This document shows positions 8,629 to 16,435 of a stretch of DNA of 64,000 nt, one piece after another. The stretch comes from Nocardioides oceani (GTDB lineage: Bacteria > Actinomycetota > Actinomycetes > Propionibacteriales > Nocardioidaceae). A program made the translations under genes and the position numbers. The DNA lies in NCBI RefSeq assembly GCF_030412965.1, contig NZ_JAUHJQ010000011.1:1-64000 (forward strand). The letters are read 5' to 3'. A model generated the notes under the pieces. It was not told where the DNA came from and ran no database searches. It was given only the letters and a program-made list of their open reading frames with translations. Positions within the stretch are counted from its first letter, which is position 1. Every line of letters starts with the position of its first letter.

Positions 8629-9657
8629 TCAGCGGCCCGGGGCCGGACGGTCGGTGACGGGCTGCGCGCCCGGGATGCCGCGCTGCTGCCCGGGCGGCTT
8701 GGGAACGAAGGACTCGTCCAGCTCGGCGGCGAGCCCACGCATCTTGGCCTGGTACCGCTCCCACTCGCGCGGGGGGATGCCGTTCTGCAGCGCCGAGGCG
8801 ACGATGGCGGCCATGGAGTAGGGCCGGTCGGCGGGCACCTGGTCGAGGGCACACCAGGCCTTGGCCCCGTCACCGTGCAGCCAACTCGCGAAGCCGAGCA
8901 TGGAGGCCGGCGCCGCGCGGACCTCGTCCGGCGCGCGGCGGGTGAGGTCGGTCCACACGGCCATGTGGGAGGTGCGGTTCTCGCGGCTCATGTCCTCCCA
9001 GAGCGCGTCGCGAGTGCTGATCGTCTCCAGGGCCACCAGCATCCGTGCGCCGTCGACGTCGGAGAGCCGGTTGCCGTCGGCGTGGAACTGCTCGAGCCGG
9101 TCCAGTGCCCAGTCCCGCTCGAGGGCGGGAGTGCTGGCCTCGGCCGCCGACCGGGCCGCGGGGAGCAGCTGGGCGATCGGCTCCCGGTCACCGACCATGG
9201 AGGCGGCCAGCGAGGCTCGGCTGGCCGCCGGCTGGGCGGCGCCGGTCAGGACGGTGGCGGCCGCGATCCGCTCGGCGGTCGCTTGGGTCTGCAGTCCGGT
9301 CTGGCCGGTGTTGAACTCACGCCACCGCTCGCCGTCGGCCCACAGCCGGATGTGAGTGGTGATGCCCACGGTCTCGAGGCGGTTGGACAGATGCTGGCTG
9401 ACCAGCTCGGCGCTGCGCCGGTCCTCGGTGAAGCAGAGGATCGCCAGCCGGGCTCCGGGGCGGGCGTGGCGGCCATACGGGCCGCTGAGGGCGTCCCATA
9501 CTTCCTCACGGTCTGCGGCCGTCTTCGGCAGGTCGACGCGGGTGATGGGCAGCCCGGGCCTGAAGGGCACGAGCACGATCGACTCCTCCGGCTTGAAGCC
9601 GAGGACGTGCGGCACCGCGGCCAGCAGCTCGTCCGGGGACTGTACGACGAGATCCAT
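8629..9657 (-). CDS. DUF4192 family protein
   Basis: A 342-residue cytoplasmic protein of the actinobacterial DUF4192 family, recognised from its start (SPDELLAAVPHVLGFKPEES followed by VLVPFR) and overall pattern. The function is unknown. The family is frequent on actinobacterial chromosomes and conjugative elements. It lies 14 bases downstream of ssb and upstream of the 51-aa gene and dprA, so it is probably co-transcribed with single-strand-DNA handling genes. The C-terminal tail is Pro/Gly-rich and contains LDESFVP (codons 8701-8721), a heptapeptide also found in the tail of the neighbouring DprA. Nothing suggests damage. Confidence 0.88.
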   Translation of the reverse strand: MDLVVQSPDELLAAVPHVLGFKPEESIVLVPFRPGLPITRVDLPKTAADREEVWDALSGPYGRHARPGARLAILCFTEDRRSAELVSQHLSNRLETVGITTHIRLWADGERWREFNTGQTGLQTQATAERIAAATVLTGAAQPAASRASLAASMVGDREPIAQLLPAARSAAEASTPALERDWALDRLEQFHADGNRLSDVDGARMLVALETISTRDALWEDMSRENRTSHMAVWTDLTRRAPDEVRAAPASMLGFASWLHGDGAKAWCALDQVPADRPYSMAAIVASALQNGIPPREWERYQAKMRGLAAELDESFVPKPPGQQRGIPGAQPVTDRPAPGR

Positions 9658-9671
9658 CGGAGCGAACCTCC

Positions 9672-10061
9672 TCAGCTGGCCTGGCCCGCGTGGGGGGCGC
9701 GGTCGATGCGCGCGGAGACGTACTTGAGCGAGATGCCGACCTCGCCGAAGCGGTTGTCGACGACCACGACGTCCTTAGTGCGCTTCTCGCCGGTCTCCTT
9801 GTCAGCCCAAGCTTCGGTGCGCTCGAGGCCGTGGAAGAAGATCGGGTCGCCGGATCCGAAACTGTCGTGCACGTGAGTGGCGGCCAAGCCGAAGATCTTG
9901 ACGTTGTGGGCGGTGGGCTCGTCGTTGACCCACTCCCCCTGGTCGTTCTGGGTCCGGCGGTTGACCAGGACCCGGCAGCTGACGAACGGCTCGTTCTCGC
10001 GGGTGTAAAGCAGCTCTGGCGCCTCGGCCAGGTTGCCGGCGAAGGTGACGGTGGTCGACAT
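9672..10061 (-). CDS. ssb: Single-stranded-DNA-binding protein (SSB-like, OB fold)
   Basis: This 129-residue protein matches the SSB OB-fold: it starts MSTTVTFAGNLAEAPEL, continues with VSCRVLVNRR, and has the strand pattern ending VVVDNRFGEVGISLKYV. It would coat single-stranded DNA, for example the strand entering by conjugation. It is shorter than housekeeping SSB and lacks the acidic DDDIPF-type tail that recruits repair proteins. It starts at ATG 10061 after a good AGGAGGAAG ribosome site and is first in the leftward operon ssb, DUF4192, 51-aa, dprA. A copy of the repeated 36-bp element lies 40 bases upstream. Confidence 0.85.
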   Translation of the reverse strand: MSTTVTFAGNLAEAPELLYTRENEPFVSCRVLVNRRTQNDQGEWVNDEPTAHNVKIFGLAATHVHDSFGSGDPIFFHGLERTEAWADKETGEKRTKDVVVVDNRFGEVGISLKYVSARIDRAPHAGQAS

Positions 10062-10070
10062 GACTTCCTC

Positions 10071-10137
10071 CTAGGTGACGGCGAGGACGTTGAGTCCCGC
10101 GGTCACCTAGGTCCCGTCGGGGTCCGGCAGCGATCAC
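10071..10137 (-). promoter_or_regulatory. ssb operon control region: 36-bp element copy A plus inverted repeat
   Basis: Positions 10102-10137 hold copy A of a 36-bp sequence found four times in the window. Read toward the gene it starts GTGATCGC and ends TAGGTGAC. In addition CTAGGTGAC at 10071-10079 and GTCACCTAG at 10102-10110 form a perfect 9-bp inverted repeat with a 22-base spacer. The proximal arm overlaps the ribosome-binding site, so a protein bound to both arms could block transcription or translation. Confidence 0.7.
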
Positions 10138-10195
10138 ATCTGCCGAACTAGTTGCTCGAGCTCGCGTGCAGCCGGTCATCCCCACAGCGCACAGA

Positions 10196-10234
10196 AGCGC
10201 CCCGACCGGCTCTCGGGCACCGGATCGGGGCGCT
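10196..10234 (-). terminator. GC-rich hairpin downstream of the 10745 gene
   Basis: AGCGCCCCGA-CCGG at 10196-10209 pairs with CCGG-A-TCGGGGCGCT at 10220-10234 (one bulged base, 10-base loop). It lies just past the stop of the leftward gene ending at 10290 and ahead of the ssb control region, so a transcription terminator is the simplest reading. There is no U-tract. Confidence 0.6.
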
Positions 10235-10289
10235 GGGAAGGACGCTAGACGCAGCCACCGACACAACACGGTGCCGGCGGCCAGCTGGC

Positions 10290-10745
10290 CTACCGTGCCG
10301 GCCGGCGCCGCGGCGGGCGGTTGCTGAGCTTCTGCGGTGGCGGGGGCAGGTCTCGGCCCAGTCGCCGGCGGGCCTCCTCGGCCGCGGCGATGACTGCCTC
10401 CTGGGCGAACGCAGAGCGGGCGAGCATCCGGCCGAGCTCCTGGCGATCGGCCACGAGTGCGTCTTCGACCGCCTCGATGGTCGAGGCGGGCAGGTCGTGC
10501 TTCTTGTTGAAGCTCTTGCGGGTCACGCTGACCAGGGCGGGATGGTTCTCGCCGGCGGACGCGATCTCGGCCCGCTTCTGCGGTGAGCGCTTGGCGTGCA
10601 CCTCGAGCGCCTGGGCGAGCCACCCGACGAACGAGCCGGGTGAGTCGGCGTCGGTGTCCAGGTCGGCGATGTAGGCCGATCGGGCGAGGTCCCACACGCC
10701 GGGCTTCCAGTAGATCCCGACCGGGATCGTGGTCTGGCTCGTCAC
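10290..10745 (-). CDS. Small basic protein with possible ribbon-helix-helix start
   Basis: This 151-residue protein is not assigned to a known family. The first 50 residues (PVGIYWKPGVWDLARSAY, then GSFVGWLAQALEVHAKR) have the strand-helix-helix pattern of ribbon-helix-helix DNA-binding proteins. The middle is helical and the C-terminus is very basic and proline-rich (ending NRPPRRRPAR). It is transcribed away from the ParB-like gene, from which it is separated by a control region, and is followed by a hairpin. A role in partition or as the element's regulator is plausible from this context but unproven. Confidence 0.6.
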   Translation of the reverse strand: MTSQTTIPVGIYWKPGVWDLARSAYIADLDTDADSPGSFVGWLAQALEVHAKRSPQKRAEIASAGENHPALVSVTRKSFNKKHDLPASTIEAVEDALVADRQELGRMLARSAFAQEAVIAAAEEARRRLGRDLPPPPQKLSNRPPRRRPAR

Positions 10746-10979
10746 CGGATCACTCCCCTGTCCTCGGCCGCCGGCGTCGAGCTGCAGCGGCTAACACCAA
10801 CGCCGCTGCATTCCGGTCGGGGCCCTGGGCAGCCGTTCCCACCCTCGCTCGATTTCCTTCGGTTCCAGCCAGCTACGAGGTGCAGCTGCGCCGCGCCGCC
10901 GCAGCGGAGTCCGCGCCCGCCGAGGCCGGGGTTATCCCCACCCTCACCGGGTGCCCACCTTTCCACAGGTGCGCCCTGT

Positions 10980-11056
10980 GGCCCGGTAGGCGTCGGCCCC
11001 CACTGGGAGACTTAGCCCTGTCAGTTCTTTCTATTCTACTCATGGAGGACAGCAGC
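10980..11056 (+). promoter_or_regulatory. Promoter region of the ParB-like gene
   Basis: An A/T-rich patch in very GC-rich DNA at 11018-11040 contains, on the minus strand, GAATAGAAAGAAC (11024-11036). The same 13-mer lies ahead of the relaxase at 16402-16414 and its first nine bases ahead of the DUF932 gene at 12702. TATTCT at 11032-11037 could serve as a -10 box for the rightward gene. GGAGG at 11045-11049 is the ribosome site that selects ATG 11057 over ATG 11042. Confidence 0.45.
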
Positions 11057-12643
11057 ATGCCCGACACCATCCAGACCCGCGCCGACACCGCCGCCGACGA
11101 GGCCACCGAGGTCGTCCAGGCCGAGGAGCTCCTGTACCTCGACCCCGCCGACATCATCATCGGCACCAACGTCCGGACCGACCTGCGCGCCGACCACAAG
11201 GAGTTCCGCAAGTCGATCAAGGAGCGCGGCGTGCTGGAGGCCGTCACGGTCTACCGCAACGAGGACGGCCAGTACGTCCTGCTGCGCGGCCAGCGCCGCA
11301 CCGTGACCGCCGCCGAGGTCGGCACCCCGACCGGGCTGATCCCGGCCCGCGTTGTACCCCAGCCCGCAGACGCCGACCGGATCGGTGACCAGATGGTGGA
11401 GAACATCCACCGCGCCGGGATGCGCGAGGCCGAGATCGTCGCGGGCGTGGAGCAGCTGGCCCTGCTCGGCGTGAGCGCCGCGCAGATCGCCAAGCGCACC
11501 AGCATCGACCGCCCGACCGTGAACGCCGCCCTGGCGGTCACCAAGGCAGACCAGAGCCGCAACCGGCTCGACTCCGGCGATCTGACCTTGGAGGAGGCCG
11601 CGATCTTCGCCGAGTTCGAGCACGACCCCGAGGCCGTCGAGCGCCTGGAGAACGCCAAGCGGTGGCGGCGCTCGGTCGCCCACGAGGCGCAGCGGCTGCG
11701 CGACGAGGCCGCAGAGCGCGAGGCCGACGCCGCCGAGGTCGAGCGGCTGCGCGCCGAGGGTCTGCCGGTGCTGAGCGCCGAGGAGGTGGCGGAGGCCGAC
11801 GAGCTGCTGCGCATCGAGCGGCTGGTCACCGAGGACGGTGAGCCGCTGCCCGAGGAGGAGTGGCCCAACGTCCCGGGCGCTCGCGTCCAGGTCGTCAAGG
11901 AGTGGGTCTACCCCGAGGACGAGTACGACGAGGAGCACGAGGACGACAGCGACGAAGAGGACGAGGACGACGAGCCCGCCGAGCCCTACCAGCAGTACGT
12001 GCCGGTGTGGGTCGTCACCGACCTCGACGCGTCCGGCCTGCGTCGTCGCGGCGTTTCCGGCAGCACCAGCGCCGACAGCAGCGACGAGAGCGAGAGCGAG
12101 GAGCAGGCCGAGGCCCGCCGCGAGGAGCGCCACCGCGTGATCGCCAACAACAAGGCCTGGGCGAGCGCGGAGACGGTGCGCCGCGAGTGGCTGGCCACGT
12201 TCGTCGCCCGCAAGACCGCCCCGAAGAGTGCCGAGGCCCTGATCTGCGAGGCCGTCGTCACCGGACACCACTCGCTGAGCAAGGCCATGGACCACCGGCA
12301 CCCAATGCTGTTCACGCTGCTGGGCGTCGACCGTCCCACCGGCTACTACGGCGCGGGGCACGACGAGTGCCACAAGATCGCCACCAAGGCGAGCACGCCG
12401 AAGGCCGCGACCATGACCACGCTCACCGCCGTCATCGCCGCGTGGGAGGCCACGACCGGCAAGCACTCGTGGCGCAACCCGACCGCGTGGGACGCGCGCG
12501 TGCTCGGCGCGCTCGTGGAGTGGGGCTACCAGCCCAGCGAGGTCGAGCGGATCCTGCTCGGCGAGGAACCGCAGACGAGCACCGGCAGCCACGAGCCGGA
12601 GGACGAGGCCAGCGACGACGAGGCCAGCGACAGCGCCGCCTGA
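11057..12643 (+). CDS. ParB/Spo0J-domain protein of the mobile element
   Basis: This 528-residue protein has an N-terminal ParB-type nuclease/CTPase-fold domain (about residues 25-120; IIGTNVRTDLRADHKEF, LLRGQRRTVTAAE, MVENIHRAGM). A helix-turn-helix region follows (about 120-175, VSAAQIAKRTSIDRPTVN). Then come a charged helical stretch, a highly acidic linker (about 285-315, many Asp/Glu) and a C-terminal domain of unknown type. Plasmid ParB proteins organise or segregate DNA and related proteins act as regulators. No parA neighbour is present, so a regulatory or DNA-organising role on the element is as likely as partition. ATG 11057 is chosen because GGAGG lies 7 bases upstream. A strong hairpin follows the gene. 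Confidence 0.85.
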   Translation: MPDTIQTRADTAADEATEVVQAEELLYLDPADIIIGTNVRTDLRADHKEFRKSIKERGVLEAVTVYRNEDGQYVLLRGQRRTVTAAEVGTPTGLIPARVVPQPADADRIGDQMVENIHRAGMREAEIVAGVEQLALLGVSAAQIAKRTSIDRPTVNAALAVTKADQSRNRLDSGDLTLEEAAIFAEFEHDPEAVERLENAKRWRRSVAHEAQRLRDEAAEREADAAEVERLRAEGLPVLSAEEVAEADELLRIERLVTEDGEPLPEEEWPNVPGARVQVVKEWVYPEDEYDEEHEDDSDEEDEDDEPAEPYQQYVPVWVVTDLDASGLRRRGVSGSTSADSSDESESEEQAEARREERHRVIANNKAWASAETVRREWLATFVARKTAPKSAEALICEAVVTGHHSLSKAMDHRHPMLFTLLGVDRPTGYYGAGHDECHKIATKASTPKAATMTTLTAVIAAWEATTGKHSWRNPTAWDARVLGALVEWGYQPSEVERILLGEEPQTSTGSHEPEDEASDDEASDSAA

Positions 12644-12664
12644 CCGGCTCCCCACTCCCCCACT

Positions 12665-12698
12665 TGAGGGCGGTTCTTCCTGTGGAGAACCGCCCTCA
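12665..12698 (+). terminator. Perfect 13-bp hairpin after the ParB-like gene
   Basis: TGAGGGCGGTTCT (12665-12677) and AGAACCGCCCTCA (12686-12698) form a perfect 13-bp stem with an 8-base loop, 21 bases after the stop codon. No U-run follows, which is common for actinobacterial terminators. Confidence 0.8.
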
Positions 12699-12701
12699 GT
12701 G

Positions 12702-12760
12702 GAATAGAAACCATAGAATGAACTCAGTTCGATTGATCCGCTACCGGGAGGACCCCCGAC
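12702..12760 (+). promoter_or_regulatory. Promoter region of the DUF932 gene with GAATAGAAA motif
   Basis: The interval between the hairpin and ATG 12761 is A/T-rich for this genome and contains GAATAGAAA (12702-12710) followed by CATAGAAT. The same nonamer occurs ahead of the relaxase and, inverted, ahead of the ParB-like gene, suggesting a shared promoter or regulator site. GGGAGG upstream of the ATG is a good ribosome site. Confidence 0.45.
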
Positions 12761-13765
12761 ATGTCACACGAGATCGAGACCCACGGCTCGCAGGCCGCAG
12801 CCGTCTTCGCCCGCAAGGACGCCTGGCACCGCCTGGGCACCACCGTCCGCGACCGCGCGTTCACCGCCGAGGAGGCCATGACGCTCGGCCACCTGGGCGG
12901 CTGGGACGTCCGCAAGTTGCCCCTCACCACCGCCGAGGTCAGCGAGGGCGGCGTCACCGCGATCGAGGTCCCCGGCTTCGCCACGGTGCGCACCAACCCG
13001 TTCACCGGCGAGCCCGAGGCGCTCGGCGTCGTCGGCGGCGGCTACACGCCGCTGCAGAACGAGGACCACGCCGAGTTCCTGAACCTGCTGGCCGACGAGT
13101 CAGGCGCGATCTTCGACACCGCCGGGTCGCTGCGCGGCGGTCGGCAGGTGTTCATCACGATGCAGCTGCCCGACTCGCTCACCGTCGGCGGCACCGACCG
13201 CGTCGACCTGAACATCGCCGCGCTCAACAGCCACGACGGGTCCAGCGCGTTCCGCATCCTCGTGACCCCGGTCCGCGTCGTGTGCGCGAACACCCAGAGC
13301 GCGGCCATGCGCAACCACGAGTCGTCGTTCTCGATCCGACACACCCGCAACGCCAAGGCCGCCGTGCAGGCCGCCCGCGACGCGCTCGGGCTGACGTTCA
13401 CCTACGTCGACGCCTTCCAGGTCGAGGCCGAGCGGCTGATCCAGCAAACCATGACCGACGCCGCGTTCGACGCCCTGATCGACGCCACGTTCGGCAAGGC
13501 CGAGGCAGGTGCGACCAAGCGCGTCCGCGAGACCGAGCGCCGTCGCCGCTCCCGGCTGCACTGGCTCTTCGCCGACGCCGAGACGCAGGCCGGCATCCGC
13601 GACACCGCGTGGGCCGGCTACCAGGCCGTGGCCGAGTACGTCGACCACTACGCCCCGGTCCGCACCAAGGGCGACGAGCAGACCGCCCGCGCCACGCGCG
13701 TGCTCACCAGCGACGACCCCGACCGGATCAAGCGCCGCGCCTGGACCGCGCTCGCCCCGGCCTGA
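12761..13765 (+). CDS. DUF932 phage/plasmid-like protein
   Basis: This 334-residue protein matches DUF932 (the 'phage/plasmid-like protein' family). Recognisable blocks are AWHRLGTTV near the start, VVGGGYTPLQNEDHAEFL, VNIAALNSHDGSSAFR-like (here LNIAALNSHDGSSAFRI) and CANTQSAAM with its conserved cysteine. The biochemical function is unknown. Members are common on phages and conjugative plasmids, usually near replication, recombination or relaxase genes as here. The ATG at 12761 has a good upstream GGGAGG. It heads a rightward series of small element genes. The product is cytoplasmic, with no signal peptide or membrane segment. Confidence 0.88.
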   Translation: MSHEIETHGSQAAAVFARKDAWHRLGTTVRDRAFTAEEAMTLGHLGGWDVRKLPLTTAEVSEGGVTAIEVPGFATVRTNPFTGEPEALGVVGGGYTPLQNEDHAEFLNLLADESGAIFDTAGSLRGGRQVFITMQLPDSLTVGGTDRVDLNIAALNSHDGSSAFRILVTPVRVVCANTQSAAMRNHESSFSIRHTRNAKAAVQAARDALGLTFTYVDAFQVEAERLIQQTMTDAAFDALIDATFGKAEAGATKRVRETERRRRSRLHWLFADAETQAGIRDTAWAGYQAVAEYVDHYAPVRTKGDEQTARATRVLTSDDPDRIKRRAWTALAPA

Positions 13766-13841
13766 CCGTCACGCCAGGTCCTCCGGTGGCGGGCTGAGAC
13801 CCCGAGTCCGGCCCGCCACCGGCCCAACCGAAGGAGGAGCC

Positions 13842-14303
13842 ATGACCGACACCACCACTCACACCGACCTCGCCACCGAGCAGGTCCGCGCCTGGGACCT
13901 CCGGCCGACCGACACCCTGGTCGACCCCGACACCGGCATCGCATTCCCCATCACCACCGTGAGGGTGGATGAGCCCGGCCGCGCCGGACGCGAAGTCCAC
14001 ATCGCAGCCCCGGTCCTCGGCCCCCGCACCCTGCCGCTCAACCAGTTCGTCACCATCGCGAAGCGAGACTCCACCCCGACTGGCACCGCCGCCGACATCG
14101 CCGCCAGCGAGGCCAAGGACCGGCACACCCTCAACGAGACGGCCTGCGACCTAATCGTCATCGAGCACCGGCTGCGCGACGTGCGCCGGTGGACCCCCGA
14201 GAGCGCCCGCGACCACTTGGACGCGGCCCTGTCCAGCGTCGCCACGGCGCTGGACGCCCTGCACGCCGAGTACGCCACCCGCACCACCGAACAGGAGCAG
14301 TGA
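13842..14303 (+). CDS. Hypothetical element protein, 153 residues
   Basis: Begins with ATG 13842 directly after AAGGAGGAG, a near-ideal ribosome site. The first half is predicted to be beta-rich (TGIAFPITTVRVDEPG, VHIAAPVLGPRTLPL) and the second half helical (LIVIEHRLRDVRRW, DHLDAALSSVATALDAL). No family is recognised. It is first of a tightly packed set of four (stop and start overlaps of 1 to 4 bases) that follow the DUF932 gene and precede the leftward HNH-like pair. Codon usage is that of a real gene. The product is small, acidic and probably cytoplasmic. Confidence 0.75.
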   Translation: MTDTTTHTDLATEQVRAWDLRPTDTLVDPDTGIAFPITTVRVDEPGRAGREVHIAAPVLGPRTLPLNQFVTIAKRDSTPTGTAADIAASEAKDRHTLNETACDLIVIEHRLRDVRRWTPESARDHLDAALSSVATALDALHAEYATRTTEQEQ

Positions 14304-14608
14304 TGACCGAGCAGACCCAGCCGGACCCGACCGGCACCGTGATCAGCGAGCGCGACCAGCGCCGCATCCTCGCCGCCATGATGAAGATGCCGTACGCCGC
14401 CAGCAGCCGCGTCCCGAAGCCGTGGACCGCGATGGGCGAGACGGTCACCGCCGATGCCGTCGTGGCGTTCCTCGTCGGCCTCGCCGAGGTCCTGACCGAG
14501 GTCTCGGCCGAGAACGACCAGCACCGGCGCCGCCTGTTCTCCCTCGAGGCCGACGTGGAGGCGTTCCGCCGCCTGATCGGCACCGCACCCGCCGAGGTGA
14601 CCCCGTGA
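14303..14608 (+). CDS. Hypothetical element protein, 101 residues
   Basis: ATG 14303 shares its A with the preceding TGA stop (TGATG), implying translational coupling. The protein is mostly helical (RDQRRILAAMMKMPYAASS; VVAFLVGLAEVLTEVSAEND; LFSLEADVEAFRRLIG). The last two segments look like a short coiled coil, so an oligomer is possible. No family is recognised. It overlaps the next gene by GTGA. It is one of four coupled small genes of the element. Confidence 0.72.
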   Translation: MTEQTQPDPTGTVISERDQRRILAAMMKMPYAASSRVPKPWTAMGETVTADAVVAFLVGLAEVLTEVSAENDQHRRRLFSLEADVEAFRRLIGTAPAEVTP

Positions 14609-14850
14609 GCGCGCACATCGAGTGGCTGGCCGTCCACGAGACCAGCCTCCAGGTCTTCACTCCCGGCGAGGACTGGGTGGGAGCCGGTGAGCACCGCCAG
14701 CCGGTCCTGACGCTCGCCGGTGACGACGTGGTGGCGATCCAGGGCACGCCTGCCGAGTTGCGGGCGCTGGCTGCCCGCATCAGCGTCGTCGTCGCGGCCG
14801 CGTCCACAAGGCTCGACCGCTCGACCGCACGGGAGGACCAGCCAGCTTGA
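14605..14850 (+). CDS. Hypothetical element protein, 81 residues
   Basis: Starts with GTG 14605 inside the previous stop (GTGA overlap) and ends by overlapping the next start. The sequence (HIEWLAVHETSLQVFTPGED, then VLTLAGDDVVAIQGTPAEL) suggests a small beta-rich domain with a C-terminal helix. No known family is recognised. The overlap pattern and codon bias support it as a real gene of the same small operon. Confidence 0.7.
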   Translation: MSAHIEWLAVHETSLQVFTPGEDWVGAGEHRQPVLTLAGDDVVAIQGTPAELRALAARISVVVAAASTRLDRSTAREDQPA

Positions 14851-15208
14851 GCGACGACGCCACGCTCCGCGCCCTGGAGGCCCGCGCCACCCCGAGCCCG
14901 TGGACACCTCACGGCGACAAGATCCGCGCCACCGCCGCCGACGCCCTGATCCCGGACAACATCCTCGTCGCCTACGCCGGTGCTCACTGGCAGCGGCTCG
15001 GGATCAGGAAGTACCCACGCGGGGGCGACGTTCCCGAGCACGCGCCCGACGTGGAGTTCATGGCCGCCGCCCGCACTGCGCTGCCCGACCGCCTCGACCG
15101 CATCCGCGCTCTTCACGCCAAGTGGGGCGACCATCGCCCGAGGATGCTGACGGCTACCTCGACCTGTGGGAGATGCTCGGCCGGCTCCTCGACGGCGAGC
15201 CCGCCTGA
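14847..15208 (+). pseudogene. Hypothetical element gene with apparent frameshift near its end
   Basis: The TTG at 14847 overlaps the previous stop (TTGA). The frame reads DDATLRALEARATPSPW and VEFMAAARTALPDRLDRIRA, the pattern of small actinophage-type hypothetical proteins, up to about 15136. There the coding character moves to another frame, giving PEDADGYLDLWEMLGRLLDG and a stop at 15208. One missing C in the CCC at about 15137-15139 would fuse them (DHRPEDADGY). Read as it stands, the original frame continues instead to 15233 with a low-complexity tail. No function is known. Confidence 0.65.
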
Positions 15209-15270
15209 CCCGCAGCCGGAACGCCGCCCGTAGCGCTGTCCGCTGCGGGGCCTTCTGCATCGGCCCAACC

Positions 15271-15798
15271 TCACCAGAGCGTCAGCTGCTCGCCCAGCAG
15301 CTCCTGGAGCCGCGCGAGGTCGTCGGCCACCAGTTGTGGGTCCGCACGCACCAGGTCGCGCAGTTCCCGCGCCCGCCGACGTGGCCCGCGCGGATCGGCC
15401 ACTGGGCTGTAGGGCAGCCGCCGCTGCACCGACCACTCGCGCCGATTCTGCGCCGCGCTCGACACCACGACATGATCAGGTGCGATCCGCTGACATAGCG
15501 GGTTGTGACACCGATGCCCGAGCAGCCGCGCCTCCGCGAGCACGTCCACGCCGTGCATGACCGCGTACGCGAACCGGTGGGCGATGATCACCCGCCCCGG
15601 CGCGTACCAGAACCGGCCATGCCCGCCGCCGTCCGTGCGCTCACGATCGGACCGGCCGGCAACCGCTCCGGTCCACCACAGGCACTCACTGCCCGGCACC
15701 GTGGCAACCTTCGCCCGGTACCGCGCGAGCACGGCCGGATCGGCAATCGCTGCCGCGACCGCCGCGAGGCCGGCGTCATCCAGCCGACGAACCGGCAC
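15271..15798 (-). CDS. HNH-like zinc-binding endonuclease domain protein
   Basis: This 175-residue protein has the layout of small phage and plasmid HNH proteins: CLWWTGAVAG near residue 40, GHGRFWYAPGRVIIAHRFAY, then GHRCHNPLCQRIAPDHVVVS followed by AAQNRRE. The His/Cys cluster corresponds to the usual DHLCRNPxCVNPDHLE region, but the leading Asp-His is replaced by Gly-His, so nuclease activity is uncertain. The GTG start at 15798 lies inside the end of the upstream leftward gene (23-bp overlap), so the two are translated together. Possible roles are homing, DNA processing or simple DNA binding. Confidence 0.65.
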   Translation of the reverse strand: MPVRRLDDAGLAAVAAAIADPAVLARYRAKVATVPGSECLWWTGAVAGRSDRERTDGGGHGRFWYAPGRVIIAHRFAYAVMHGVDVLAEARLLGHRCHNPLCQRIAPDHVVVSSAAQNRREWSVQRRLPYSPVADPRGPRRRARELRDLVRADPQLVADDLARLQELLGEQLTLW

Positions 15799-16165
15799 CC
15801 GCTCCCCCGCTCTCGGCAGCCGCCAGCGCGGACGTGCCGTCGCCGCCCTGCTCGCGGCCGCCGTCGGCCTGGGGCTCGCTGGCGAGCCGCCGCAGCCGCG
15901 TGGCCTCGCGCACCGTCACCGTCTCGCCGCACCACTCGACGGCCTCGCTCAGGGACAGGCCCTCGCGCTCGGTCAGCTCCCGCAGCGCCTCACCGGCGCG
16001 CTTCTCGGTCTCGGCCACAGCCGCGTCGCGCTCACCGATGGCGACCATGACCTGCTCGGCCAGGTCGATCACCCGGCGCTCTCGCGCCTCGCGCTCCTTG
16101 CGCCGCTTCTCGGCCATCTCCCGCGCCGTACGCCGCGCCTGCTGCTTGATCGTCTGCTGACTCAT
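15776..16165 (-). CDS. Coiled-coil, highly charged element protein
   Basis: ATG 16165 (preceded by GAGGA) gives 129 residues. Residues 2-80 are almost entirely charged helix (QQTIKQQARRTAREMAEKRR; ERDAAVAETEKRAGEALREL), likely a coiled coil. A shorter conserved part follows (GLSLSEAVEWCGETVTVREA), and then a Gly/Ser/Ala tail. No family is recognised. It overlaps the HNH-like gene, and copy C of the 36-bp element lies 34 bases upstream of the start, so it belongs to the same regulon as ssb and the relaxase. It is divergent from the relaxase gene and could be an accessory transfer protein, which is inference. Confidence 0.65.
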   Translation of the reverse strand: MSQQTIKQQARRTAREMAEKRRKEREARERRVIDLAEQVMVAIGERDAAVAETEKRAGEALRELTEREGLSLSEAVEWCGETVTVREATRLRRLASEPQADGGREQGGDGTSALAAAESGGAGAGSSAG

Positions 16166-16199
16166 CCGGTCCTCACTCGCGTCGACATGGACTCTGACA

Positions 16200-16235
16200 G
16201 TCACCTACGACATGTCCCGGTCCCCGAGCGATCAC
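16200..16235 (-). promoter_or_regulatory. 36-bp element, copy C
   Basis: Reading toward the leftward gene at 16165 this starts GTGATCGCTC and ends TCGTAGGTGAC, 36 bases in all, with the same end-to-end spacing as copies at 10102, 16436 and 43961. It ends 34 bases before the start codon. Confidence 0.7.
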
Positions 16236-16435
16236 CAAACCCCAGAAACCTTCGAAATCCACTCCCCCACCGACACAGCCGAACCCGTCCAGCCAGCCCG
16301 ATCCAAACCCGACGCCCCAGCCGTCACCGACACCCCTCAGCGTCTCCCCGATTTCTCGCGACCGACCAAGTGCCACACACCTCTTGCATTCTCGGTCTGC
16401 CGAATAGAAAGAACACACCAGAAATCCGGCCGAAA
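16236..16435. other. Intergenic region between divergent coiled-coil and relaxase genes
   Basis: About 200 bases without a gene. The stretch 16236-16330 is rich in AAACC/GAACCC-like repeats. GAATAGAAAGAAC at 16402-16414 is the 13-mer also present near the ParB-like gene. This region, between two copies of the 36-bp element and next to the relaxase, is the best place in the window to look for the origin of transfer, but no nic consensus was recognised. Confidence 0.35.

Noticed and set aside
16236..16435. Declaring an origin of transfer next to the relaxase
   Set aside because: Position is suggestive, but no nic site or convincing inverted repeat could be identified by eye.
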